DNA from: Thalassarchaeum sp002495735
GTDB taxonomy: Archaea > Thermoplasmatota > Poseidoniia > Poseidoniales > Thalassarchaeaceae
Assembly (NCBI GenBank): GCA_937911265.1
Contig: CALDRG010000044.1
Span: 1-20,416 of the forward strand
Direction of reading: 5' to 3'
DNA length: 20,416 nucleotides
Shown here: one piece after another, positions 1 to 7,010 of the stretch
Position numbering within the stretch: the stretch's first letter is position 1
Layout of the letters: each line of letters opens with the position of its first letter
The notes under the pieces: model-generated
What the model was told of the DNA's origin: nothing
Seen by the model: only the letters and a program-made list of their open reading frames with translations
Database searches by the model: none
Program-made: the position numbers and the translations under genes

Positions 1-927
1 GAGTACTGGGTGGACGTATCAGAGGACTCGCCCTACCCAGGACTAGACTGCGAGTCTGGGCCAGTCAGACAGCTCTCTATGACCATCTTCGTCTATCGGG
101 ACAACGACGGTGTCGAATGGCTAATCAATGAGACCTCGATCGACACCGGAATCGAATTGATTAACTCGGTCTACAACTCCTATGGAATCGACTTCATCCT
201 CGGCGAGATAATCTGGATCAACGAAGCCTTTCCCGACGTCCAAGACGAGGAGGAAGAGGAGGGAGGTGAGAAGCCGGACACACTCAACAACTCGAGTGAA
301 GATGGTGGCGATTTTGGTGATCAGGTCTCAGTCTCTCAACTCGGTGACAGTTTCATTGAAGGCTACAACCCAGCCAATGTCAACATCATCATGCAGAGCA
401 ACGGCTGGGGACAATACAGCAACTATCCTTGGCATATCCGACAGTACTACATCAGCACGGTGAGAGCTTCAGCATTCGCCACCAGTTACGTTCCGAGCCA
501 CGAACTCGGGCACTTCCTCGGACTGTACCACACCCATGAAAATCATGAGGATCCGAACTCAGAGTCGGACCTCGCACAAGCCTCTCTATGGACGCAGAAC
601 TGGGTTACTCCAACCGAGCAGTGCTACCGAACTGGGGATTTCATCTGCGCGACACCCTACGATTGTTACATCTGGTGTGAGGAGGTCATTGATTGCACCG
701 CCAACGCCTACGAGAGCGACAGGCCGGATCAGGAACCGAGTGAGTTCGCTAATTGCACCTTAGAGCAGCACAACCCTTCACGGACTAATCTGATGAGTCG
801 ATATGGTGACCGAAGCGAGATTTCTTTTGATCAGGGAGCGCGGGCGCGTTACTTCATCCAGTACATGTCGGAGAATGAGAGGGAGGGGAACCTGCTGCAT
901 TTCTCGGAGATAATTCCTCTCATCTGA
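1..927 (+). CDS. M43 (pappalysin/ulilysin-like) zinc metalloprotease, 5' partial
   Basis: The reading frame is open to the first base, so the N-terminus lies outside the window; the GTG at 10 is only the first possible internal start. Counting from it, residues 164-174 read HELGHFLGLYH, the extended HExxHxxGxxH zinc motif of metzincins, followed by THEN, which is typical of family M43. A downstream NLMSR (about residue 260) fits the Met-turn. Several cysteines lie between the zinc site and the Met-turn, as in secreted M43 enzymes. An acidic stretch (about residues 79-86, mostly Asp/Glu) sits before the catalytic helix and looks like a lineage-specific surface loop. It probably acts outside the cell on proteins or peptides; the signal peptide cannot be checked here. 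Family assignment is good; substrate is unknown. Confidence 0.85.
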   Translation, partial: EYWVDVSEDSPYPGLDCESGPVRQLSMTIFVYRDNDGVEWLINETSIDTGIELINSVYNSYGIDFILGEIIWINEAFPDVQDEEEEEGGEKPDTLNNSSEDGGDFGDQVSVSQLGDSFIEGYNPANVNIIMQSNGWGQYSNYPWHIRQYYISTVRASAFATSYVPSHELGHFLGLYHTHENHEDPNSESDLAQASLWTQNWVTPTEQCYRTGDFICATPYDCYIWCEEVIDCTANAYESDRPDQEPSEFANCTLEQHNPSRTNLMSRYGDRSEISFDQGARARYFIQYMSENEREGNLLHFSEIIPLI

Positions 928-965
928 TGGAGAACACTTGAGGCGGGCGGGCCGCTCGCTAGCCC

Positions 966-2222
966 ATGGACGAGGGTGTGCGGCGAGTCACGGAAACGCG
1001 TCTGATTGACCACGACGGTGTCGTCCAGCACGGTGATTACCTGCTCCATCCAGACGGTTCGTACTCTGCGAGCAATGGCGACGAGGATGTGGTTGAGACA
1101 ATCAATGGCTCGACCCGTCTGGTCACGCGCTCGCTGCAGAACTGGCACACCCACCTCGCAATGATACTCAATCGCTCGATGGGCGAGGGTCTGCCTCTGA
1201 TGGAGTGGCTTGAGACCTCGATTTTCCCTTTGGAGAAGTTCCTAACACCGGAATTTGTTGAAGTGGGCACTAGAGCTGCCGCTGCAGAACTGATTGCCAC
1301 CGGGACTACGTTCGCCTGTGACATGTACTTCTATACCGAAGTCATTGGAGAAACCCTAGCACAAACCGGTTTGAGAGCAAAACTCTGTGGGCCAATTACT
1401 GATGGGCTTACTCCGAACTTTGAGCCCGACTCAGGAGATGCCCTGCGGCACATGGAGAATCTGATCAGAGGGGCTTCTCCCAGGCCTGGAAGAATTGAGT
1501 ATGGTATTGGGGCCCATTCTGTTTATGCCTGTAATGAAGAGATACTGAGGAAAGCTTCCGATGTGGCAAAGGCAACCGAATGTACACTAAGCATCCATAC
1601 CTCTGAGACAAGGACGGAAGTAGCTAACTGCCATGCTGAACATGGAATGTATCCAATAGAATATCTTGATTCAATAGATTTCTTTTCCGATGGTTCGACT
1701 GTCTGCGCTCACTGTGGTTGGGCGACCAAGAAAGAAATGCGTATTCTGGCCGGGCATGATGCACATGCAGTTCACTGTCCGACTTCAAATCAGAAACTCG
1801 CGTGTGGAGGGACATTGTCCTATCCTGCTATGCGCGAGGCAGGAGTAGATGTGCGGTTAGGGACCGATGGAGCGGCGAGTAACAACTCGCTTGATATGAG
1901 AGCTGAATCAAAGGCTGCTAGTTTAGTTCAAAGACACGATCATTGGGATGCTAGAATACTTGATCCGGTGGAGACGTGGCAACTTGCGACCAAGGACTCG
2001 GTCGACTGGGTGACCTGGGACCTCGATGATGTCAGGATGAGGCCGTGGGGACGGGATGGCAGGAGGCTGCTGGCCAACCTAATCTACAGCGGCGCACGCT
2101 GTCTCGATGTAGTGGTCGGGGGGCAGGCTATCCGCAGGGATGGGGTGACCCTTAGCGTCGATGAGCTTGCAGCGGGATCTAGTCTCGAAGATGCCGTCTC
2201 CAATTACTACTCCGAGTTCTGA
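966..2222 (+). CDS. Amidohydrolase of the MTA/SAH deaminase (TRZ/ATZ) family
   Basis: This 418-residue protein has the metal site of cytosolic amidohydrolases of the methylthioadenosine/S-adenosylhomocysteine deaminase group: H61-T-H63 after the first strand, H211 and E214 in HTSETRTE, H249 in CAHCGW, and D301 in LGTDGAASNN. The HCPTSNQKLACGG segment is also characteristic. It likely deaminates an adenosine-type nucleoside (MTA, SAH or 5'-deoxyadenosine) in purine or SAM by-product salvage, but related enzymes act on guanine or triazines, so the substrate is inferred. The C-terminus is odd: the usual segment after the ATxxGA helix (GSLExGKxADL) is shortened and replaced by a Trp/Arg-rich stretch. 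The central third is visibly more AT-rich than both ends. No clear ribosome binding site precedes the ATG. Confidence 0.82.
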   Translation: MDEGVRRVTETRLIDHDGVVQHGDYLLHPDGSYSASNGDEDVVETINGSTRLVTRSLQNWHTHLAMILNRSMGEGLPLMEWLETSIFPLEKFLTPEFVEVGTRAAAAELIATGTTFACDMYFYTEVIGETLAQTGLRAKLCGPITDGLTPNFEPDSGDALRHMENLIRGASPRPGRIEYGIGAHSVYACNEEILRKASDVAKATECTLSIHTSETRTEVANCHAEHGMYPIEYLDSIDFFSDGSTVCAHCGWATKKEMRILAGHDAHAVHCPTSNQKLACGGTLSYPAMREAGVDVRLGTDGAASNNSLDMRAESKAASLVQRHDHWDARILDPVETWQLATKDSVDWVTWDLDDVRMRPWGRDGRRLLANLIYSGARCLDVVVGGQAIRRDGVTLSVDELAAGSSLEDAVSNYYSEF

Positions 2223-2273
2223 GGCAGAAGATTCTGCCCGTTACTTCTTCATGCTCCTGAAAGTGGCCGAGTC

Positions 2274-3203
2274 ATGGCGGAGGAACTGCACGTAGTGACA
2301 GGTGCGTTCGGATACACTGGACGGTGGATTGCCCATCAGCTACTCGATGAGGGTAAGAAGGTCCGCACTCTGACCAACGCCGTCGGTCGGGATGACCCTT
2401 TTGACGGTCGGGTAGAGGTTCATCCGCTAGATTTCCAGGACCGTGAAGCGCTGGTGGAGTCGTTGCGCGGAGCTGATGTGTTGTACAACACATACTGGGT
2501 GCGATACAACCACCACAGCAAGCAGTTCGACCACGAAATTGCCACTGAGAACTGCAGATTAATCTTCGAAGCCGCAATCGAAGCGGGTGTAAGGAGGGTC
2601 GTGCACTTCAGTGTCGCGCACCCCGAGCAGGCTCCAGAGTGGTCCTACTTCCGCGGCAAGGTGATTGCCGAGAAGTTGCTCAGGGATTGTGGCATTTCCT
2701 ATGCCATCATTCGTCCGACGGTCCTGTTCGGAGGAGGCAGGAACATCCTCGTCAACAACATCGCCTGGATGCTGCGATACATCCCCGTCTTCGGGCTGTT
2801 CGGGCGGGGAAACTACCCTATACAGCCGGTTCATGTGCGCGATGTTGCAAGCATTGCCATCGAGCTGGGAGGTCGGGACGACGACATCACTCGCGACGCC
2901 GCAGGTCCTGAGGCCTACGTCTACCGGGATTTCATCAAGCTAATCGCCCGGAGCATGGGTGTGCGGCGTCTGCTCGTCCCGATGCCTGCAATCGTGGCTT
3001 GGCTGTCTGGCAGGGTCATGGGACTGTTTCTCAGGGACATGGTAATCACACGCGGGGAGATCCGTGGACTGATGCAGGGCCTCGTCGCCTCTGATGAAGA
3101 GCCACTGGGGGAGATTTTGTTCAGCGAATGGGTCTCAGAGAAAGGTCCTGAACTGGGTCGGCACTACCACAACGATTTGGAAGAGCGTGAATACAGGACA
3201 TAG
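2274..3203 (+). CDS. Atypical short-chain dehydrogenase (NDUFA9/NmrA-like NAD(P)-binding protein)
   Basis: The N-terminus shows a Rossmann nucleotide-binding loop, TGAFGYTGRWIA at residues 9-20. The active-site pair Y125-xxx-K129 lies in SYFRGK, followed by the conserved strand ending in IIRPTVLFGG. This combination, a start near residue 1 and a length of 309, fits atypical SDRs related to complex I subunit NDUFA9 and NmrA-like proteins. Members act as oxidoreductases, epimerases or redox-sensing non-catalytic proteins, so the reaction cannot be named. A hydrophobic stretch near residues 236-252 may touch the membrane. The next gene, a small DoxX-like membrane protein, begins six bases after the stop, so the two are likely co-transcribed. 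Confidence 0.8.
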   Translation: MAEELHVVTGAFGYTGRWIAHQLLDEGKKVRTLTNAVGRDDPFDGRVEVHPLDFQDREALVESLRGADVLYNTYWVRYNHHSKQFDHEIATENCRLIFEAAIEAGVRRVVHFSVAHPEQAPEWSYFRGKVIAEKLLRDCGISYAIIRPTVLFGGGRNILVNNIAWMLRYIPVFGLFGRGNYPIQPVHVRDVASIAIELGGRDDDITRDAAGPEAYVYRDFIKLIARSMGVRRLLVPMPAIVAWLSGRVMGLFLRDMVITRGEIRGLMQGLVASDEEPLGEILFSEWVSEKGPELGRHYHNDLEEREYRT

Positions 3204-3209
3204 GTTAGT

Positions 3210-3620
3210 ATGGAATTGCGAAGAATCTTGGCGACAGTTTTCGGAATTTTCTTCCTATACACAGGAGCGTTGCATTTCACCGATACTGATTGGTTTGAGC
3301 CCATAGTCCCGTCAATACTTGGATCGCCCAAATTCTGGATATTAGCAAGTGGTGTGGCAGAGATTTTGTTAGGAATTGGATTGATTCTACCTCAAACCAA
3401 GGAGATTTCGGGATACGCCGCTGCTGCCTTCCTCGTCCTAATTTATCCTGCTAATCTATACATGTGGATTTACGATATAGAACTGGGTGATGGGGCCTCC
3501 CTTTCGCCTACTGGACATATAGTGAGGCTTTTCGTCCAGATTGCAATGATAGGATTGGGACTATGGATAGGTGGATGGAGTCCGAATCGAAGCAGTGTCG
3601 AGTCGCGGGGTAGTGTATGA
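3210..3620 (+). CDS. DoxX-like small membrane protein
   Basis: This 136-residue protein has four hydrophobic segments (about residues 5-20, 43-60, 68-88 and 103-122). Short motifs include an early FLYTGALHF, the FWILASGVAEILLGIGLIL helix pair region and YPANLYMWI. This pattern matches the DoxX/DoxD-like family of four-helix membrane proteins, whose functions are varied and mostly unproven (some associate with thiosulfate:quinone oxidoreductase or redox partners). The start follows the SDR gene by six bases, pointing to an operon. Base composition is noticeably more AT-rich than in the neighbouring genes. The C-terminal tail after the last helix is short and polar. Confidence 0.75.
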   Translation: MELRRILATVFGIFFLYTGALHFTDTDWFEPIVPSILGSPKFWILASGVAEILLGIGLILPQTKEISGYAAAAFLVLIYPANLYMWIYDIELGDGASLSPTGHIVRLFVQIAMIGLGLWIGGWSPNRSSVESRGSV

Positions 3621-3670
3621 GTAAGAAAACACCAGTTAATACGTTGAAGAATGTCCAATCATTGAACCAA

Positions 3671-3680
3671 GTTACTTATG
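3671..3680 (+). promoter_or_regulatory. Possible TATA element for the dockerin gene
   Basis: GTTACTTATG lies about 26-35 bases before the ATG at 3706, in an otherwise unremarkable AT-rich gap. That spacing suits an archaeal TATA box driving a leaderless or nearly leaderless transcript; no Shine-Dalgarno sequence precedes the ATG. The match to consensus is weak and rests on position. Confidence 0.25.
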
Positions 3681-3705
3681 TCTGGCACATCGATGGACCC
3701 TGTTC

Positions 3706-4335
3706 ATGGACCGAACAGTGGACCTAACAATCGCTGCGCTGATCTTTTTGGCTGGCACAGCAGGCCTCGTTTCCGGAGAGGACATCGGAAGCGTTGAAAC
3801 GACGAACGACATAGATGGCGAGTCAGCTGAGGCTGCCCCCATCGACGCGCGTTACCTTCGCGGTGACGCTAACGACGATGGAAGCGTGGATCTCGGTGAT
3901 TTCATCGTGATGGCACAGTACATCGCCGGCTACGGCAGGGCACCTGCCTCGATGGCACAGGCCGACATAAACGGCGACAGATCAGTCGACGTGCTCGATC
4001 TGGTTCTCCTAGCCGACTACCTGTGGGGAGATGACGAGTCCGATTCAGGACCCCAGTCTCTGGACAGCCGCACCACCAAGGCTTCCACCAAGGCCAGCAA
4101 GACCGCTGTGGCGGTCTGCGACCTCGAGCCCGTGCGAGTGCTACGCGGTGACGCGAACGACGACGGAAGCGTAGATATCGGCGACTTCATCGTGATGGTG
4201 CAGTATATCCTCGGTTACGGGGATGCACCTGTCTCGATGCAGGGAGCCGACATCAACGGCGACCACGCGGTCAACGTGCTCGACCTAGTGATGCTCGCAG
4301 ATCACCTATGGGGTGGTCAGTGCGAGCGCTGCTAG
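3706..4335 (+). CDS. Secreted protein with two dockerin type I modules
   Basis: Residues 1-24 look like a Sec signal peptide (a short charged start, then a hydrophobic run ending near LVSGE). The rest is almost entirely two dockerin-like modules, residues 52-107 and 147-202. Each contains two EF-hand-like calcium loops (GDANDDGSVDLGDF and ADINGDRSVDVLDL in the first), joined by a Ser/Thr/Lys-rich linker with KASTKASK. Forty-four of 56 aligned residues are identical between the modules. Dockerins normally bind cohesin modules through calcium-dependent folding. Here there is no catalytic or binding domain, so the protein could be a two-headed adaptor on the cell surface. Two cysteines close the C-terminus. 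No cohesin is visible in this window, so the partner is unknown. Confidence 0.85.
   Translation: MDRTVDLTIAALIFLAGTAGLVSGEDIGSVETTNDIDGESAEAAPIDARYLRGDANDDGSVDLGDFIVMAQYIAGYGRAPASMAQADINGDRSVDVLDLVLLADYLWGDDESDSGPQSLDSRTTKASTKASKTAVAVCDLEPVRVLRGDANDDGSVDIGDFIVMVQYILGYGDAPVSMQGADINGDHAVNVLDLVMLADHLWGGQCERC
3859..4026 (+). repeat. Dockerin module copy 1
   Basis: This encodes residues 52-107 of the dockerin protein. It is a direct duplicate, 285 bases upstream, of the segment at 4144-4311. Many differences between the copies are synonymous (for example GAT/GAC and GTG/GTA), so the duplication is not recent and the protein sequence has been held by selection. Confidence 0.8.
4144..4311 (+). repeat. 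Dockerin module copy 2
   Basis: This is the second copy of the duplicated dockerin module, encoding residues 147-202, about 79 percent identical in protein to copy 1. All metal-coordinating Asp/Asn positions of the first loop are preserved. In the second loop one position differs (Asp to Asn in SVDVLD versus AVNVLD). Confidence 0.8.
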
Positions 4336-4395
4336 GCAGCTAGCCGCCACTATACGCTGAGACTTCTCTGGAAGAACTCAGTGCTGCAACCAAGC

Positions 4396-4463
4396 GCGTG
4401 CCTTCGCGCCGTCCATTGACCTCCCTTGTGGACTCCCAGGTTGGGGACGGCTGCGAAGGCCGC
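4396..4463 (+). terminator. Long intergenic hairpin between convergent genes (terminator or structured RNA)
   Basis: The arms 4400-4414 (GCCTTCGCGCCGTCC) and 4445-4460 (GGACGGCTGCGAAGGC) pair over 15 positions with a single bulged T at 4452. Pairing continues inward, 4416-4422 with 4438-4444, including three G-U wobbles, and outward by three more pairs after a second bulge. This gives about 25 base pairs around a 15-base loop. The structure fills much of the gap between the dockerin gene (+, ends 4335) and the Pcs-like gene (-, ends 4472). The wobbles are G-U only when read on the plus strand and become A-C mismatches on the minus strand, so plus-strand RNA folds better. It may be a bidirectional terminator, a 3' UTR element or a small RNA. 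Confidence 0.6.
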
Positions 4464-4471
4464 CAAATGAT

Positions 4472-5233
4472 TCAATCTCTATCCAGCCACAGCGATAGCA
4501 CGAGGTACGACACTGGATAAGCCATCGAAGCGAACACCAGCAGTCGAGGAGCGTCCGGGTATAGCATGGCGACGAGCAGGATTGATGCAATCCAAACAAT
4601 GCCGCCACCGATAAAGAACCAGCGCAATCGGTCGAACCGATTCGGGTAGACAAAACGGACTGGCAACACGCTCAGCGCGCTGAACGCTAATATCAGTAGG
4701 AGAACGTACCACTCGCTGCCGGCGGGAGCTGCGACTACGACGTAGAAAGCGAAGACATTCCAATAGGACGGGAAGCCGAGGAAGAAGCCTTCCTCGGTGT
4801 CTTTGGATTCGGTGTTGGTGAACGCTAGGGCGCTCGCGATGAGTGGGACGGCTGCCCATAGCGAGACTGGATCAGGGAGCCATCCAGCGTGGATTAGAAG
4901 GACAATGGGGACGAAAGTGTAGTTGATGTAGTCGATGATATCGTCAAGCCGTGCTCCATCAATCTGTGGCGCGTGACGCTTGACATCGACCTTCCTAGCT
5001 AGCGGTCCGTCCACTGAATCGACCACCATCGCGAGGAACATCCAGAAGAAGGCTGTCCGATAGTCCTCGACAAAAATCGCTTCCAACGAAAGCAGTGCCC
5101 AAAGCGCGCCGGACGCCGTGCCCAGATGTATGGACATGGCGAGTGCTCGCTGTTGTGGGCTGGTGGAATTATCTGGGCTCACAGGCTTCTCGACTCCTAC
5201 TCGTTGAACCTTCGTGAGTCCATCATACAGCAT
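4472..5233 (-). CDS. pcs: Phosphatidylcholine synthase-like CDP-alcohol phosphotransferase
   Basis: This 253-residue integral membrane protein carries the CDP-alcohol phosphotransferase motif in the longer-spaced form DG-x2-AR-x12-G-x3-D-x3-D (DGPLARKVDVKRHAPQIDGA followed by RLDDIID). That spacing distinguishes bacterial phosphatidylcholine synthase from other family members, which have x8. Further Pcs-like traits are INYTFVPI after the motif and a GFPSYWNVFAFY segment. About eight hydrophobic helices are visible. Pcs condenses CDP-diacylglycerol with choline; in an archaeon the lipid donor would probably be CDP-archaeol, which is inference. The gene lies 13 bases after the Ca2+/H+ exchanger on the same strand. 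The exact start is uncertain: the ATG chosen has a poor ribosome binding site, and the family usually starts nearer to MSIHLG. Confidence 0.8.
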   Translation of the reverse strand: MLYDGLTKVQRVGVEKPVSPDNSTSPQQRALAMSIHLGTASGALWALLSLEAIFVEDYRTAFFWMFLAMVVDSVDGPLARKVDVKRHAPQIDGARLDDIIDYINYTFVPIVLLIHAGWLPDPVSLWAAVPLIASALAFTNTESKDTEEGFFLGFPSYWNVFAFYVVVAAPAGSEWYVLLLILAFSALSVLPVRFVYPNRFDRLRWFFIGGGIVWIASILLVAMLYPDAPRLLVFASMAYPVSYLVLSLWLDRD

Positions 5234-5246
5234 TCCTATAATATGT

Positions 5247-6377
5247 TCAGGGGTGGAACCAGAACGCTAGTCCCAGTACAGCATAGGCCCCCAACAACAT
5301 GGCCCCTTCGAGCCAGTTACTCTTGCCGTCTGCTGCGATGGCGTTGACAATCATCACAGCGAGGAAGGCGGCGACCGTCTCAAGAATACCAAACTCGAAG
5401 GTCAGTCCAATTCCTAGCATCCAGGCGAAGACCACCATCAAGGGGGCCACGAACACAGCGATTTGGGTGCTCGAGCCGATTGCTATGGCGAACGAGAGGT
5501 CCATCTTGTCCTTGCCTGCCACGGTCACGGCGGTGAAATGCTCGGCAGCGTTACCGAACAGAGGCACCAAGATTACTCCGATGAACAGGTGCGAAAGGCC
5601 GACCTCGCTGGCCGCCTCCTCCAACGAGTGCACAAGAATCTCGGCCATCCAAGAGACAAACAGTGTAGCGACTACAAGCAGGATTACCGAATCGCGCTTG
5701 GTCATCTTCGGCTCCTCATCGTGAGAGCCATCGGTAGCGAATAGATCGGAGTGCGTTCCCAATTGGAATACCAAGAAAAGAATGTACATCCCGAGAAGGA
5801 TTACTGCGGCTGCCCTCGACAGGCTTTTCACGCCCTCTGTTCCCTCAGCACCCCCTACAGTGAGGTGATACACTGTTGGTACGACTAGGGTGATGACGGC
5901 GAGAAGTAGGAGCGAGCTGTTTGCAACAAACTGCGTCTCATTAAACGTCTGGACCTTGTGATGTATTCCCCCCCAGACGAATGCTAGGCCCATCACCAAC
6001 AAGAGATTTCCAAGGATACTACCTATCAGACTGGCTTGTACGATGTGCACCATGACTGTTGCAGTCTCACTGTCCGCGCCGGCCTTATAGGCTGCCCAAA
6101 TTGCAAAAACCGCGATGATTAGTTCTGCGGCGTTGCCAAAGGTGGCGTTGAGGAGTCCTCCTATGGACTCCGATGTTCGCAGGGCAATCTCCTCAGTGGC
6201 ATGGCCCATCAGGAAAGCGAGCGGCATAATAGCAACCATAGAGGAAAAGAAGGCTGCTGTCTGATCTTGTGACACGTAGGCGAAGTAGAATGTAATGGGA
6301 ATAGCCAAGAGAAGTAAATTCAGTTTAGAATGACGAGGATCCATCGCTCTGATCCAGTTAACTTCGCCCTCGGCCAT
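5247..6377 (-). CDS. Ca2+/H+ antiporter of the CaCA family (CAX type)
   Basis: This 376-residue protein has eleven or so membrane helices and the two inverted alpha-repeats of cation/Ca2+ exchangers. They are marked by GNAAELIIAVFAI in the first half and GNAAEHFTAVTVAG followed by GSSTQIAVFVAP in the second, where the glutamates of GNAAE form the ion site. A short acidic loop between the halves (DGSHDEEP) fits the CAX architecture. It exports or sequesters Ca2+ (or another divalent cation) in exchange for protons across the cytoplasmic membrane. It is the first gene of a minus-strand pair with the Pcs-like gene and is transcribed divergently from AK6. The ATG at 6377 is preceded by a possible TATA element. 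Confidence 0.88.
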   Translation of the reverse strand: MAEGEVNWIRAMDPRHSKLNLLLLAIPITFYFAYVSQDQTAAFFSSMVAIMPLAFLMGHATEEIALRTSESIGGLLNATFGNAAELIIAVFAIWAAYKAGADSETATVMVHIVQASLIGSILGNLLLVMGLAFVWGGIHHKVQTFNETQFVANSSLLLLAVITLVVPTVYHLTVGGAEGTEGVKSLSRAAAVILLGMYILFLVFQLGTHSDLFATDGSHDEEPKMTKRDSVILLVVATLFVSWMAEILVHSLEEAASEVGLSHLFIGVILVPLFGNAAEHFTAVTVAGKDKMDLSFAIAIGSSTQIAVFVAPLMVVFAWMLGIGLTFEFGILETVAAFLAVMIVNAIAADGKSNWLEGAMLLGAYAVLGLAFWFHP

Positions 6378-6398
6378 GTCTCTCAGGCCTTGCGCGGG

Positions 6399-6404
6399 CT
6401 ATAG
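6399..6404 (-). promoter_or_regulatory. Possible TATA element for the Ca2+/H+ antiporter gene
   Basis: CTATAG, a perfect palindrome, lies 22-27 bases upstream of the minus-strand ATG at 6377, where a TATA box for a leaderless transcript would sit. The gap 6378-6467 is divergent, so a promoter for the plus-strand AK6 gene should also lie here; a CAATATTG at 6412-6419 is AT-rich but badly placed to be sure. Confidence 0.3.
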
Positions 6405-6467
6405 GGATGGTCAATATTGCGCCGGCGACACGCAGCGTTCATGGCTTCCTGACCAGCCGGCCAGAAT

Positions 6468-7010
6468 GTGAGTGGTGGGTTTCGACTGGCTCTGAGCGGC
6501 ACACCCGGGACTGGCAAGAGTACGGTAGCGCGGATACTCTCCGATGGAGGATACGCTGTAGTTTCAGTAGAATCGCTAGCCGAGCAGAACAGTTTGTTGG
6601 GTGAGGTTGATCCAGTTGACGGGGCGAGGGTCATCGATACCGACGCGTTGCATGATGCGCTCGCTCCTGAGTGGGAGTCTCCTCCTGACGGGGTCGTAGT
6701 GGTGGACGGTCACCTCTCCCATCACCTGCCTTGTGATGCGGTGGCCGTACTGCGCTGCTCACCCGAGATTCTAGAATCCAGACTCGCGAGTAGGGGGTAC
6801 GCGACCGAGAAGGTGCAGGCAAACTGCGAGTGGGAGTTGCTGGGAGGGGCTTGGAACGAGCGCGAGGGCGATGCCCCATGGTGCGAGTTCGATACTTCGC
6901 ATAGCAGCGTCGACTCAGTCGTCGCCTCGCTTTCCTACTGGATAGCAGATGGTTTCAAGCCGACTAGCCCGGGCTCGCTGATTGACTGGGTAGCCAGAAT
7001 GGAGGGGTGA
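6468..7010 (+). CDS. AK6/Fap7-type adenylate kinase
   Basis: The 180-residue protein has a P-loop GTPGTGKST at residues 11-19, a VVVDGHLSHHLPCD segment as in the Walker B region of AK6, and the LID motif RGYATEKVQANCEWELL. These are diagnostic of the archaeal/eukaryotic AK6 (hCINAP, Fap7) subfamily. It is a broad NMP kinase or ATPase implicated with ribosomal protein S14/uS11 in small-subunit maturation; that role is known for the family, not shown here. Translation starts at GTG 6468. An ATG two bases earlier is out of frame. The stop overlaps the GTG of the next gene in GTGA, indicating translational coupling with the phospholipid enzyme. Confidence 0.85.
   Translation: MSGGFRLALSGTPGTGKSTVARILSDGGYAVVSVESLAEQNSLLGEVDPVDGARVIDTDALHDALAPEWESPPDGVVVVDGHLSHHLPCDAVAVLRCSPEILESRLASRGYATEKVQANCEWELLGGAWNEREGDAPWCEFDTSHSSVDSVVASLSYWIADGFKPTSPGSLIDWVARMEG

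Noticed and set aside
4331..4344. GCTAG-GCAG-CTAGC repeat across the dockerin stop codon
   Set aside because: A five-pair stem overlapping coding sequence is not distinguishable from chance, and a much stronger hairpin lies just downstream.
4336..4471. Possible tRNA or other known RNA gene in the convergent gap
   Set aside because: The strong hairpin lacks a cloverleaf and the T-loop GTTCGA motif; reported as a hairpin only.
5299..5744. Plus-strand reading frames opposite the Ca2+/H+ antiporter
   Set aside because: They are low-complexity antisense shadows with no domain features, lying under a clear CaCA family gene.
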